Assembly (NCBI RefSeq): GCF_028737215.1
Contig: NZ_JAQZAM010000002.1
Location: forward strand, 248,001-312,000
Source of the DNA: Actinomycetospora chibensis
GTDB lineage: Bacteria > Actinomycetota > Actinomycetes > Mycobacteriales > Pseudonocardiaceae
Reading direction: 5' to 3'
Length of the DNA stretch: 64,000 nt
The notes beneath the pieces were generated by a model, which saw nothing but the letters and a program-made list of their open reading frames with translations, was not told where the DNA came from and searched no databases. Below, piece by piece: positions 51,509 through 60,680 of this stretch. Both the position numbers and the translations under genes were made by a program. Numbering within the stretch: the first letter of the stretch is position 1; every line of letters starts with the position of its first letter.

Positions 51509-51775
51509 TCAGACCCCGGGAGCCGAGCCGAAGACGGGGGCGATCTCGACGGTGGGCGACGCGTTGACATCGCTGCAGTCGAGGACCGGAATCTGGGTGA
51601 CGTTGCCGCTCTGGACGCCCGGGCTGTCGGACGCGGTGCCGGTCGTCGTGCAGGTACGGGGGGCGGTCGATCCGTCGTGCGACTCGGAGGCCGAGGCGAC
51701 CCCACCCGACACCACGGAGAGGCCGAGGAGGGCGGAGCCGGCGAGTGTGCCGGTGACGATGCGGCGCAGGGTCAT
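51509..51775 (-). CDS. small secreted protein
   Basis: 88 residues. Signal peptide MTLRRIVTGTLAGSALLGLS... with cleavage after a Ala-Ser-Ala type site (VASASE), leaving a short Ser/Thr-rich mature part with two cysteines (TCTTTG, VLDCSD). GVQSGNVTQIPVLDC is faintly like the chaplin/rodlin surface proteins, but too short to claim. ATG 51775 begins MTLRRIVT. Confidence 0.55.
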   Translation of the reverse strand: MTLRRIVTGTLAGSALLGLSVVSGGVASASESHDGSTAPRTCTTTGTASDSPGVQSGNVTQIPVLDCSDVNASPTVEIAPVFGSAPGV

Positions 51776-51942
51776 GAGCTGTCCTTCGATCAACGACCGG
51801 ACGCCAGGGCGCCGTCCGGACTCTGTGCGAGGTCTGTCCGGGCCAACGATCCGCGTCCACACGGGTGACGGGGTCGCCGGGCCACGGACGGAGTCCGGTG
51901 CGACCGGGGCTGTTCGGGCCCTGCGCGGGCGAGGCGTCGCGG

Positions 51943-53061
51943 TCACCCACGCGGGGCGGGTGCCTCGTGCTCCGGGGAAGGGATGTGGTCGGTGCGCCGC
52001 GCGGTCGGGGTCACACTGCCCCGCACGGTGAGCCGGACGTCGCTGCCGATCTCGGGCGCGGCGTGCCCGGGGGTCCGGGCCAGCACCGTGTCGGGCAGGG
52101 GGTGCTCCCCGGATCCGGAGCGCACGCGCAGACGCACCGTCGCGTCGTGCCCGTAGAACGTGGCGTCGACGACGCGGGCGACCACCTCGCCCGGCGCTGC
52201 GCCGTTCGCCAGGGGCTCGAGGACGATCTGCTCGGGGCGCACGAGCACCGTCGTGGGCCCGGACTCCGGTCGTCCGGTGACCGGATGGACGCCGAGCACC
52301 GAGTCGGCTCGCCCGTCGCGCACCGTGGCCGGCAGGAGGACGGCGTCGCCGACGAACGCGGCCACGTCGGCGTCCGCGGGCTGCCGGTAGAGCTGCGCCG
52401 GGGGCGCGACCTGCACGACGCGGCCCTCGCTCAGCACCGCGACCTGGCCGGCCATCGACAGCGCCTCGCCCTGGTCGTGGGTGACCAGCACGGCGGTGGT
52501 CCCCGCGTGCTCGAGGGCCGCGGCCACGGCGCGGCGGGTGCTCTCGCGCAGCTCGGCGTCGAGGGCGGCGAACGGCTCGTCGAGCAGCACCGCCCGCGGC
52601 CCCGGCGCCAGGGCCCGCGCCAGCGCGACCCGCTGCTGCTGGCCGCCGGAGAGCTGGTGCGGGTACCGAGCGGCGAGACCGGGCTCGAGGCCGACCAGCT
52701 CGAGCAGCTCGTCGACGCGGTGGCGGGCACGCCGGAGCCGGCGCGGCAGGCCGAAGGCCACGTTGCCCGCGACGTCCAGGTGCGGGAAGAGGCTGCCCTC
52801 CTGGCTGACGTAGCCGACCCGGCGCCGCTCGGGCGGGAGGTCGACGACCGGGCGTCCGTCGAGCGCGACGGTGCCGGCGTCCGGGGCCACGAAGCCGGCG
52901 ACGATGCGCAGCAGCGTGGTCTTCCCGCAGCCGGAGCGCCCGAGCACCGCGGTCAGGCTCCCGGGGGCGACCTCGAGGTGCACGTCGTGGAGCACCTCGA
53001 CCGGACCGAAGGACTTCGACACCCCGGTCACCTGGATCCCGGCCGGCGCCGCCCCGGTCAC
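51943..53061 (-). CDS. Fe3+ ABC transporter ATPase (FbpC-like)
   Basis: 372 residues. Walker [10 protein letters not shown]-loop in [13 protein letters not shown], signature [15 protein letters not shown], Walker [13 protein letters not shown]-loop VTHD; the C-terminal TOBE/MOP domain regulates activity. FbpC/PotA-type. Its GTG overlaps the permease stop (GTGA). It completes the fbpABC-like operon in the order SBP, permease, ATPase. Confidence 0.9.
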   Translation of the reverse strand: MTGAAPAGIQVTGVSKSFGPVEVLHDVHLEVAPGSLTAVLGRSGCGKTTLLRIVAGFVAPDAGTVALDGRPVVDLPPERRRVGYVSQEGSLFPHLDVAGNVAFGLPRRLRRARHRVDELLELVGLEPGLAARYPHQLSGGQQQRVALARALAPGPRAVLLDEPFAALDAELRESTRRAVAAALEHAGTTAVLVTHDQGEALSMAGQVAVLSEGRVVQVAPPAQLYRQPADADVAAFVGDAVLLPATVRDGRADSVLGVHPVTGRPESGPTTVLVRPEQIVLEPLANGAAPGEVVARVVDATFYGHDATVRLRVRSGSGEHPLPDTVLARTPGHAAPEIGSDVRLTVRGSVTPTARRTDHIPSPEHEAPAPRG

Positions 53062-54602
53062 GAGAGGCCCCCCGGCACGCCCCGACGCGTCAGCAGCCAG
53101 GCCGCCGGCGCGGAGATCAGCACCATGAGCGCGGCGTAGGGCGCCGCCGCCCCGTAGGCCACGGCGTCGGCGTGGCCCCAGAACTCCGTCGCCAGCGTGT
53201 CGGTGCCGATCGGGGCCAGGAGCAGGGTGGCGGTCAGCTCGGTGACCACGGCGAGGAAGACCAGCGCGGCCCCGGCGCCGAGGCCGCGCGCGACCAGCGG
53301 CAGCGTCACCCGTGCCATCACCGCGGCCGGGCGGACGCCGAGCGAGCGGGCGACGTCGTCGAGCTCGGGCGGCACCTGGGCGAGCGCCGACCGGATGGAC
53401 ACCATCGCCCGCGGCAGGAACAGGATCGCGTAGGCGACCAGCAGCAGGGCGGTGGTCTGGTAGATCGCCGGGAGCGCCCGGACGGACACGGTGACCAGCG
53501 CGAGCGCGACGACGATGCCGGGCAGGGAGCTCCCGACCCAGCTGCTGCGCTCGACGAGGCGGCCGAGCCGGCCCGGGTGGCGCACCGCGACCCAGGCGAT
53601 CGGGAGGGCGAGCAGCACGGTCACCGCGGCGCCCCCGGCCGCGATGCCCAGCGTGGTGACCGTGGCGAGCCCCAGTTCGGCGACCGGGAAGGCCGTCGAG
53701 GACCCCTCGAGCAACCACCGTCCGAGCGCGGCGAGGGGGACGCCCAGCGCCAGCGCCACCAGCGCCCCGAGGCCGAGGAGGGCGAGCGGGGTCGCCCGGC
53801 CCGCCGACCGCGGCGGTCGGGGCCGTGCCGTCCCGGACCCGACCCGCGCGAGGCGCGTCCGCCCGGCCAGGCGCAGCTCCCCGGCCAGCAGCACCAGGCA
53901 GAGCAGCACCAGCACGGCGGCGAGCAGGGTCGCCGCGGGCCCGGCGAAGGACGACTCGTAGGCGTCGTAGATGGCGGTGGTGAACGTCGGGAAGCGCAGC
54001 ATCTGCAGGGCGCCGAACTCGGCCAGCAGGTGCAGCCCGACCAGCAGCGACCCGCCCAGGACGGCGGGCCGTAGCGCGGGCAGCACGGCGCGGACGACCG
54101 CCTCGACCGGACCGAGGCCCAGCGCGCGCGCCGACTCCTCGTGCACGGGGTCGAGCCCGCGCAGCGTGGCGGCCACCGGCAGGGCGACGAACGGGAAGTA
54201 CGACAGCGTCGTGACGAGCACCGCCCCGGCGAACCCCTCGACGGCGGAGGTCATCGACACCCACGCGTAGCTGTTGACGAACGCCGGGACCGCGAGCGGG
54301 GCGGCGAGGAGTCCGACCCACACCGGCCGGCCCGGCACCGTCGTCCGCACGACCACCCAGGCCGCCGCCGTCCCGACCACCGCGCACGCCGTGGTGGTGG
54401 CGACCACCAGGCCGACCGTGTTGACCAGCAGTTCCCCGACGCGCGCCCGGAAGAGCAGCGCCACCGCCGCCCCCGGCTCGGCGCCCGCCGAGGCGACCAC
54501 CACGAACCCCAGCGGCACGAGCGTCAGGACCGCCACCGCGACCGCCGCCGTGAGCCCCAGCGGGAATCCCGCCCGTCGGGAAGCGGTCAGGCTCGCCGGC
54601 AT
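53058..54602 (-). CDS. Fe3+ ABC transporter permease (FbpB-like)
   Basis: 514 residues, two fused six-helix halves, each with an EAA-type loop (EESARALGLGPVEAVVRAVLP and PELDDVARSLGVRPAAVMARVTLP) that contacts the ATPase. This double permease is typical of FbpB/FutB iron transporters. It begins 11 bases after the stop of the binding protein gene. Confidence 0.92.
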   Translation of the reverse strand: MPASLTASRRAGFPLGLTAAVAVAVLTLVPLGFVVVASAGAEPGAAVALLFRARVGELLVNTVGLVVATTTACAVVGTAAAWVVVRTTVPGRPVWVGLLAAPLAVPAFVNSYAWVSMTSAVEGFAGAVLVTTLSYFPFVALPVAATLRGLDPVHEESARALGLGPVEAVVRAVLPALRPAVLGGSLLVGLHLLAEFGALQMLRFPTFTTAIYDAYESSFAGPAATLLAAVLVLLCLVLLAGELRLAGRTRLARVGSGTARPRPPRSAGRATPLALLGLGALVALALGVPLAALGRWLLEGSSTAFPVAELGLATVTTLGIAAGGAAVTVLLALPIAWVAVRHPGRLGRLVERSSWVGSSLPGIVVALALVTVSVRALPAIYQTTALLLVAYAILFLPRAMVSIRSALAQVPPELDDVARSLGVRPAAVMARVTLPLVARGLGAGAALVFLAVVTELTATLLLAPIGTDTLATEFWGHADAVAYGAAAPYAALMVLISAPAAWLLTRRGVPGGLS

Positions 54603-54612
54603 GCGCGCCCGG

Positions 54613-55623
54613 TCACAGCAGGCCGGCCTGCTGCATCATCGCGACGGTCCGCGGGCCGTCGAGGGAGTTGATGTCCACCGGCGGCGCGCCCAGCTCGGCG
54701 ATCGGGCGCAGGCGCGGGTTCGACGGCACCGCGGGGTTGACCGTGTACTCCAGCGCGGTGCTGTTCGCGAGGACCCGCTGCCCGTCCGGGCCGTTGAGGT
54801 AGCGCACCAGCATCTGTGCCTCCGCCGGGGTGTCGCTGGAGCGCAGGACGCCACCGCCCGAGGTGCTGAGGAACGCGCCCGGGTCCTGGCCGCCGAAGAA
54901 GTGCAGCTCGGCGTTGGCGCTGTTGGCCCCGGCTTCGGCGCGGTCCTTCGACCAGTAGTAGTGGTAGATGATCCCGGCGGGGATCTCCCCCGCGTTCACG
55001 GCGCGCATGGTGGCGGTGTTGCTCTGGTAGAGGCGCCCGTTGGTCTTGAGGCCCTGGAGCCACTGCTGGGCGGCGGCCTCGCCGCGGGTGGACGCCACCG
55101 CGCTGGCGATGGCCTGGAAGTCGGCCCCGCCCGGCGGGAACCCGACGCGGCCCTGCCACTCGGGCCCGGCCAGGTCCATGATCGAGCGGGGGAGCTGGTC
55201 GGCGGGCAGCAGCGTGCGGTTGTAGACGAGCACGGTCGAGCGGGCGGCGATGCCGGCCCAGTCGCCCTGGGCGGAGCGGAACTCCGGGGGCACCTGCTCC
55301 AGGGTCGCGGGCTCGAGCGGGGCGAACAGCCCGCGGTCCGAGACCAGCGACATCGCCGGCGAGTTCTCGGTGATGAAGACGTCCGCGGGCGAGGCGGCGC
55401 CCTCTGCAACGATCTGGTTCGCGAGCTCGCTGTCATCACCGTTGCGCATCTCGACGCGCACGCCCGTCCGGGCGGTGAAGTCCTGCACCCACTCCTGGGC
55501 CAGGTCCTCGTGCTGGGCGTTGTAGAGCGTCACCGTCACCGGTTCCGGGGGTGCCGACGACCCGCAGCCGGCGAGGAGCAGTGCCCCCGCCACGACGCCG
55601 ACGACAGCTCGGGTCACCCGCAC
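54613..55623 (-). CDS. Fe3+ ABC transporter substrate-binding lipoprotein (FbpA/FutA-like)
   Basis: 336 residues. Lipobox LLLAGC with Cys20. VTLYNAQHEDLAQEWV is the FutA/FbpA type start and IIYHYYWSKDRAEAG carries the paired tyrosines that bind Fe3+ in these proteins. GGAGGAGG precedes GTG 55623. An iron-box-like palindrome lies 26 bases upstream, so iron repression is likely. Thiamine or 2-aminoethylphosphonate binding proteins of the same fold were considered and are less likely. Confidence 0.9.
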   Translation of the reverse strand: MRVTRAVVGVVAGALLLAGCGSSAPPEPVTVTLYNAQHEDLAQEWVQDFTARTGVRVEMRNGDDSELANQIVAEGAASPADVFITENSPAMSLVSDRGLFAPLEPATLEQVPPEFRSAQGDWAGIAARSTVLVYNRTLLPADQLPRSIMDLAGPEWQGRVGFPPGGADFQAIASAVASTRGEAAAQQWLQGLKTNGRLYQSNTATMRAVNAGEIPAGIIYHYYWSKDRAEAGANSANAELHFFGGQDPGAFLSTSGGGVLRSSDTPAEAQMLVRYLNGPDGQRVLANSTALEYTVNPAVPSNPRLRPIAELGAPPVDINSLDGPRTVAMMQQAGLL

Positions 55624-55648
55624 GAACGCCTCCTCCGGCCCACGATTG

Positions 55649-55668
55649 AGGTAAACCTAGCATTACCT
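55649..55668. promoter_or_regulatory. DtxR/IdeR-like iron box
   Basis: AGGTAAACCTAGCATTACCT, a 20-base imperfect palindrome (AGGTAA..CTAG..TTACCT) directly upstream of the iron-binding lipoprotein gene. It resembles the AGGTTAGGCTAACCT core of IdeR boxes. Confidence 0.6.
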
Positions 55669-55753
55669 TCGTCCAGGGCTGTGAACGGCAGATCGGGAGA
55701 CGAACCGCCCAGAACTGGACACATGAGGCCAGCCTTCCCTACCTTTCCCGCCC

Positions 55754-56542
55754 GTGCAGCTGTACGTCTTCACGGTCGAGCCGGGTCTCGCGCGCGACGT
55801 CGTCGCCGCCGGGGCGGCCGGGATCGTGGTCGACTGGGAGAACCGGGACAAGGTGCGCCGGCAGCAGGGCTGGGGCACGGAGATCAACCGACACACGCCC
55901 CGCGACCTCGAGCGTGTGCGCGCCGCCACCGGCGGACGGGTGCTGTGCCGGATCAACGCCCACGGGCCGTGGACCGCCGACGAGGTGAGGGCCGCCGTCG
56001 CCCGCGGCGCCGACGAGATCCTGCTCCCGATGGTGCGGCGCCCCGAGGAGGTCGACCGGACCCTCGACCTCGTCGACGGGCGGTGCGGGCTGGGCATCCT
56101 CGTGGAGACCCGGGACGCGGTGGAGCGGGCCGCCGAGCTCGCGCGCCGCCCGCTCAGCCGGGTCTACGTCGGCCTCAACGACCTACGCATCGACCGCGGC
56201 GCCACCGACCTGTTCACCCCGCTCGTCGACGGCACCGTCGATCGCGTGCGCGCGGCCGTCGACGTCCCGTTCGGGGTGGCGGGGCTGACGCTGCCCGGCC
56301 TCGGCACGCCGATCCCCACCCGGCTCATCGGCGCCGAGCTCGCCCGGGTCGGCGCCGCGTTCACGTTCCTGCGCCGCTCGTTCATCGCCGACCTCGCCGG
56401 TCGCGATCCCGCCGTCGAGGTGCCGCGGATGCACGCGGCGTCCGCGGCGCTGCGGGCCCGGACCCTCGAGCAGGTGCGCGCCGACCGGGACGCGCTGCTG
56501 GCCGCCGTCGGCGGCACGCCGGCCCCGCTGCAACCGGCGTGA
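55754..56542 (+). CDS. HpcH/HpaI-family aldolase (CitE-like)
   Basis: 262 residues from GTG 55754. A TIM-barrel of the aldolase/citrate-lyase family: IVVDWENRDKVRR with an acidic metal ligand region, INAHGPWTADEVRAAVARGADEILLPM, and LVETRDAVERAAE, where the Glu is a usual Mg2+ ligand. The family makes or cleaves hydroxy-acids from pyruvate or acetyl-CoA. Here it overlaps the epimerase gene by 4 bases (GTGA), which suggests the enzyme makes or degrades a sugar-like compound or a keto-acid building block. Confidence 0.85.
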   Translation: MQLYVFTVEPGLARDVVAAGAAGIVVDWENRDKVRRQQGWGTEINRHTPRDLERVRAATGGRVLCRINAHGPWTADEVRAAVARGADEILLPMVRRPEEVDRTLDLVDGRCGLGILVETRDAVERAAELARRPLSRVYVGLNDLRIDRGATDLFTPLVDGTVDRVRAAVDVPFGVAGLTLPGLGTPIPTRLIGAELARVGAAFTFLRRSFIADLAGRDPAVEVPRMHAASAALRARTLEQVRADRDALLAAVGGTPAPLQPA

Positions 56543-57393
56543 CCCGGGCCCTGGTCACCGGGGCGGGCGGCTTCGTCGGCCGCCACCTCGTCGCGCGGCT
56601 GCGGGCCGAGGGCTGGGACGTCGTGGCCGCGACGCGCGGTGACGCGGACCTGGCCGACCCGGAGTCCGGGCGCGCCGCTGTCCGCGCCGCCGACCCCGAC
56701 GTCGTGTTCTGCCTCGCCGCGGGGCGGGCGAAGGCGACCGCGGCCGAGCGGGCGGCGAGCACCGCGGTCAACACCACGCCCTGGCTGGTCGACGCCCTGC
56801 CGCCGCGGTGCCGCGCGGTGGTGCGCCTCGGCTCGTCGACCGAGTACGGCGCCTCGGCGTCGCCGCTGGCCGAGGACGCCCCGCTCGCCCCCCGGGGTTT
56901 CTTCGGCGCGACCAAGGCCGCCGGCTCACTGCTCCTGCTCGCCGCCGCGGCCGAACGAGGGGTCCGCGCGACGGTCCTGCGCGCGTTCCAGGTGTACGGG
57001 CCCGGCGACCACCCGACGCGCTTCGTGCCCACGGTGCTCGCCGCCGCGGCCGGCGGTGCGACGGTCCCGCTCACCGCGCCGGGACGGCGGCGTGACTGGG
57101 TGTGGGTGGACGACGTGGTCGACGCGTGTGTGCGCTCGGCGGCGGACGACGCGCTCCCGCCCGGGCAGGTGCTCAACCTCGGCACCGGCGTCCAGACCGC
57201 CAACGAGGAGTTGGTCGACCTCGCCGAGCGGGTCACCGGCCGCCCGATCGCGCGGGCCCCGGGCGCCCACCCGGGACGGTCCTGGGACACCGCGGACTGG
57301 GTGTGTGACCCGTCGCTGGCGCACCGCCTGCTCGGCTGGACGGCCGGTGTCGGGCTCGCCGAGGGCCTGCGACGCACCTGGGCGGCCCGGTGA
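56539..57393 (+). CDS. NAD-dependent nucleotide-sugar epimerase/dehydratase
   Basis: 284 residues from GTG 56539. Extended SDR: GAGGFVGRH cofactor loop, SSTEYG with the catalytic Ser/Thr and Y, and GATKAAGS in place of the usual YxxxK (TKAAG; the Tyr appears as F in GFFGATK). RAFQVYGPGDHPTRFVPTVL and DWVWVDDVVDAC follow. The lost Tyr of YxxxK is unusual and makes a binding or non-standard role possible. It is coupled to the aldolase before and the glycosyltransferase after. Confidence 0.85.
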   Translation: MTRALVTGAGGFVGRHLVARLRAEGWDVVAATRGDADLADPESGRAAVRAADPDVVFCLAAGRAKATAAERAASTAVNTTPWLVDALPPRCRAVVRLGSSTEYGASASPLAEDAPLAPRGFFGATKAAGSLLLLAAAAERGVRATVLRAFQVYGPGDHPTRFVPTVLAAAAGGATVPLTAPGRRRDWVWVDDVVDACVRSAADDALPPGQVLNLGTGVQTANEELVDLAERVTGRPIARAPGAHPGRSWDTADWVCDPSLAHRLLGWTAGVGLAEGLRRTWAAR

Positions 57394-59495
57394 GCGCCAC
57401 GGTGAGCGCGACGACCGACCTCGTGCCGCCCGCCACGGGCACCGTGGCCGTGGTCGTGCCGGTGTACCGCAACGCGGCAACGCTGCCCGCGCTGCTCGCG
57501 CGGCTCGACGCCGCCCTCGCCGGGCGGGTCTGGCGGCTGCGCCTCGTCGTCGACGCCTCACCCGACGAGAGCGCGGAGGTCGCCCGCGACCTCGCCGCCG
57601 CCGACCCGCGGGTGGCGGTCACCGTGCTCGAGCACAACGTCGGCCAGCACCGGGCCCTGGAACGCGGCCTGGACTCCGAGTCCGACGCCGCGGCCTGGGT
57701 GTGCCTCGACGCCGACCTGCAGGACCCGCCCGAGGCCGTCCCCGCCCTGCTCGACGACCTCGGTGCGGGCGGCGCCGACGCCGTCTTCGCCGGTCGCCGC
57801 GGCGCCTACGAGGGGCGGCTGCGCCGGCTCACCGGAGTGGCGCACCGGCGGGCCGTCGCCCTGCTCACCGGGCTGCCCCCCGACGCCGGCGCCTTCCTCG
57901 CGCTCGGCCCCCGCGGCCGCGACACGGTGCTCGACGCCCGCGCGCCCAGCCTCGTCGCCGCGGTCGGCGCCGCCCGCCTGGCGGTGCGCAGCATCCCGGT
58001 CGCGCGGGACGCGCGGTCCGAGGGCCGGTCGGCGTGGACCGCGGCCGCGCGGGCCCGGCAGTCGCTGCGGACGCTGTGGTGGCTGCGGCCGGCGTGGCTC
58101 TCGACCGCGTGGTGGTGGGGCCCGGCCCTCGTCGCCCTGCTGCTGGGTGCGGTGATCGTCTTCGGCCGCGCCCACGGCCTCTGGTACGACGAGTTCTTCT
58201 CCGTCGAGGTCTCCCGCCGGCCGCTGGCCGAGATCCTCCGCGCGGCGTGGGAGGGCCGCGGGACCACCTGGTACCTCCGCGACGTCCCACCGTCGTACAA
58301 CCTCCCGTGGTACGTGCTCGCCCACGCCTGGCTGGCGCTCGGGTGGCCCGACGCGGACTGGCCGCTGCGCGTGCTGTCCCTGCTCGCCGGGGCCGCCGGG
58401 ATCACCGTGCTGACCCGGGCGGTGGCCCGGCTCGGCGGTTCCCGCCGGACCGCTCTGGTGGCGGGGCTGGCGGTGGCGGCCAACCCCCTGGTCCTCGCCT
58501 GGATCACCGAGGCCCGGCCCTACGGGGTGGCCGTGCTGGCCGCGGCGGGTACGACGCTGGGGCTCGCGCGGTGGCTCGACCGCGCCCGCGGAGGGCTCAC
58601 GCTGTTCGGGCTCGCGGGCGCGGCGACGGGGCTCGCCCACTGGTACGCCCTGCTCGTCGTCGCGGGCCTCGCCGTCGCCGGCGTCCTGCTGGCGCCGCGC
58701 CGGGCGCCGGCGCTCGCCGCGGTCGCGGTGCTCGCGGCGCTGCCGACCGCGGCCCTCGTGGAGCTCAACCTGCGGACCGTCGGCGACCGCAACGCCGCCC
58801 TGCTCTACGACACCGAGGGGCTGATGCCCCTGTTTGCGGCCTGGCAGTGGTCGGGCACCGACTACGGGACCGCGCTGGTCGTCGGCCTGTTCGGGATCGC
58901 CGGCCTGCTGCGGGGTCCGGGACGGCTGCGGGTGGTGGCGGCCTGCTGGGTCACGGTGCCGGTGGGCCTGCTGCTGCTGGCCGAGGAGGAGCTGCGCCCG
59001 GTCTACGAGCCCCGCTACCTGCTCGTCGCCCTGCTCGGGCTCGGGGTCCTCACCGCGTGCGGAGCCGTCGGGATGACCGCGTCACGACGCGGGACGGCGG
59101 TGCTGTCGGTGCTGCTCGTCGCCGCCACGCTGGCCGCCTCGACGACGATGCTGCGGGTCACGCCGCGCGAGCGGGCGGACGAGGTGGCGGCCCTGATCGC
59201 TGCCGCGCACCGGCCGGGCGACGCGGTGGTCGCGGGCGACCGCCAGTCGGCGCTCGGGCTCGAGCACTACACGCGGACGCGGTACCCGGCGATGGCCCCG
59301 GACCTGCGGGTCCCACCCGTCTACGCCGCCCCGGACGCGCCCGTCGTCTGGTACGTGCGGGTCCGGATCATCCACGGCGAGACCGGTCCGGTCGACGGCG
59401 ACGTGCTGCTCCTGCGGGCCGGGATGCGGGTCGAGGGGCAGTGGTTCCTGCAGGGCACCTGGACGTCGCTGGTGGTCCAGCGCTGGGTGCGGTAG
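57390..59495 (+). CDS. GT2 (DPM-like) plus GT-C membrane glycosyltransferase fusion
   Basis: 701 residues from GTG 57390. Residues 1-225 form a GT2 domain like dolichyl/polyprenyl-phosphate mannosyltransferase (VVVPVYRNAATLPALL, LDADLQDPPEAV with the DxD). From about 235 on there are 10-12 helices of a GT39/ArnT-like GT-C domain, with the acidic motif in LWYDEFFSVEV. So one protein could make the lipid-phosphate-sugar and use it. The neighbouring GtrA flippase and epimerase complete a lipid-linked sugar pathway. Fusion of the two is unusual. Confidence 0.85.
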   Translation: MSATVSATTDLVPPATGTVAVVVPVYRNAATLPALLARLDAALAGRVWRLRLVVDASPDESAEVARDLAAADPRVAVTVLEHNVGQHRALERGLDSESDAAAWVCLDADLQDPPEAVPALLDDLGAGGADAVFAGRRGAYEGRLRRLTGVAHRRAVALLTGLPPDAGAFLALGPRGRDTVLDARAPSLVAAVGAARLAVRSIPVARDARSEGRSAWTAAARARQSLRTLWWLRPAWLSTAWWWGPALVALLLGAVIVFGRAHGLWYDEFFSVEVSRRPLAEILRAAWEGRGTTWYLRDVPPSYNLPWYVLAHAWLALGWPDADWPLRVLSLLAGAAGITVLTRAVARLGGSRRTALVAGLAVAANPLVLAWITEARPYGVAVLAAAGTTLGLARWLDRARGGLTLFGLAGAATGLAHWYALLVVAGLAVAGVLLAPRRAPALAAVAVLAALPTAALVELNLRTVGDRNAALLYDTEGLMPLFAAWQWSGTDYGTALVVGLFGIAGLLRGPGRLRVVAACWVTVPVGLLLLAEEELRPVYEPRYLLVALLGLGVLTACGAVGMTASRRGTAVLSVLLVAATLAASTTMLRVTPRERADEVAALIAAAHRPGDAVVAGDRQSALGLEHYTRTRYPAMAPDLRVPPVYAAPDAPVVWYVRVRIIHGETGPVDGDVLLLRAGMRVEGQWFLQGTWTSLVVQRWVR

Positions 59496-59499
59496 CTCC

Positions 59500-59931
59500 T
59501 CAGCGGAACACCAGACCGCGCAGCACGAGGAAGTTGACCGTCGTCCCGAGGCCCTGGGAGACCAGCCAGGCGACCCCCACCACCCAGGGCGCCGCGACGA
59601 CGGCGGGCAGCAGGGAGATCGCGAGCCCGTGGGTGACCACCACGACCATGAAGGTCGTCGCGTAGAGCAGCGCGACCCACAGCGTCGCCCCGCGCACGCC
59701 GGGCGCGGCGAACGTCCAGCGCCGGTGCAGCACCGTGACCAGGGCGGTTCCCACGACGTAGCTCAGGACGCGGGAGACGTGGACGTCGAGACCGGCCCGG
59801 ACCGCCACGAGGTGCAGGCCGAGGCTCAGCGGGAGCACGACGACGCCGGTCGCCAGGAATCGGGTGCCGATTCTGACGACGCCGTTCGTCTCTGACGGCC
59901 GTGCCTCGGCCGGTCGCGTGCGAGCCACCAC
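59500..59931 (-). CDS. GtrA-family membrane protein
   Basis: 143 residues with four helices (FLATGVVVLPLSLGLHLVAV, LSYVVGTALVTVLHRRWTF, LLYATTFMVVVVTHGLAISL, WLVSQGLGTTVNFLVLR). LHRRWTFA and FLVLRGLVFR are the paired signatures of GtrA. Such proteins flip polyprenyl-phosphate-linked sugars. It converges on the GT2/GT-C fusion, the probable partner. Start is uncertain; GTG 59931 or 59928. Confidence 0.85.
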   Translation of the reverse strand: MVARTRPAEARPSETNGVVRIGTRFLATGVVVLPLSLGLHLVAVRAGLDVHVSRVLSYVVGTALVTVLHRRWTFAAPGVRGATLWVALLYATTFMVVVVTHGLAISLLPAVVAAPWVVGVAWLVSQGLGTTVNFLVLRGLVFR

Positions 59932-60029
59932 GACATCGTGGACCGGGGCGGCCACCGATGCCGATCCCACCCGGTGTGACCGGCAGCAACGCCAGGCCGG
60001 ACCTCGGCGGTCGGACCGAGCGGCGAGCA
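59932..60029. other. short non-coding gap
   Basis: About 100 bases between the GtrA gene and the recombinase remnant. The frame continues without a stop but nothing recognisable is encoded. Confidence 0.4.
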
Positions 60030-60338
60030 CAGGCCCTCGGGTGTCGGCGGCTGCTGATGGGGCACCGGCGGAGGCACGGCCTGGTCCATCGGACTCGAGC
60101 CCACCCACCGCCAGCGCACCAGCCGCGTGTACGCACCACCGAGAACGTCGTGAATCTTGCGGATCGTGGCGTCGCCGAGGGGCGGCATCGATGCGATCGG
60201 CACCCGCGCGACGCACTCGTGGGGGCAGCTGGTCGGGGGGTCCACATCGCGGCTGTCGCGACAGCCCCCGCGGCAGCCCTCGACCGTGCGCCGGCCGCCG
60301 ACGTGCTGATCGAGGTCTCGGTGGAGGGTTCGGACCAA
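60030..60338 (-). pseudogene. remnant of a tyrosine-type site-specific recombinase (integrase)
   Basis: About 100 codons read on the minus strand from 60338. CPHECVARVP, then LGDATIRKIHDVLGGAYTRL, VRWRWVGSSPMDQAV and PPTPEG match the core-binding domain of the actinobacterial phage-type integrases (LSGAxxRAVRWGWI-NP...PP..PTPE). The catalytic R-H-R-Y part that should follow is absent; the frame runs on into unrelated sequence. It lies immediately beside the tRNA-Ala fragment, as expected for an element that once inserted there. Similarity is from memory. Confidence 0.6.
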
Positions 60339-60360
60339 CGTCCTTGCGGGTCACAGTGGG

Positions 60361-60400
60361 TGGAGGCGAAGGGACTCGAACCCTCGACCCCCGCCTTGCA
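60361..60400 (-). other. 3' fragment of a tRNA-Ala (anticodon TGC) gene; candidate attachment site
   Basis: Read on the minus strand 60400-60361 gives TGCAAGGCGGGGGTCGAGGG followed by TTCGAGTCCCTTCGCCTCCA: anticodon 3' part, variable loop, a 5-bp T stem with the TTCGAGT loop and an acceptor strand CGCCTCC-A. The 5' half (acceptor GGAGGCG and D arm) is absent within the upstream 100 bases. A 3' tRNA end on its own is the hallmark of an att site left by integrase-mediated insertion. Confidence 0.65.
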
Positions 60401-60680
60401 GAGATGGACGATCACGTTGACCAGGGCCTCAACCAGCACCAACATCCGCGGAGCACGCCACTCCGTGCCCCTGGGCAACACCACTACGCCACGTTTCGCG
60501 TCACGAGCCGTGTCACGGGGCCGGTGGCCTGGCGGCGACGCTGGACCGTGGGCGATCTTGCCGACGTCCTCGGGGCGGGGTGGCCGGATCGTCGAAGTGG
60601 CTGCCCACCGGTGGGCAGCGTCGTTCCTGGTCCCACACCGGGAGCTGCTTAGGAGGAGAGGGACGTCCTGTGCAGAACGT

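Noticed and set aside
51943-55623. Phosphonate importer for the TmpA/TmpB-like pair
   Set aside because: The binding protein has the YNAQHE start and paired Tyr of Fe3+ binders and an iron-box-like site upstream.
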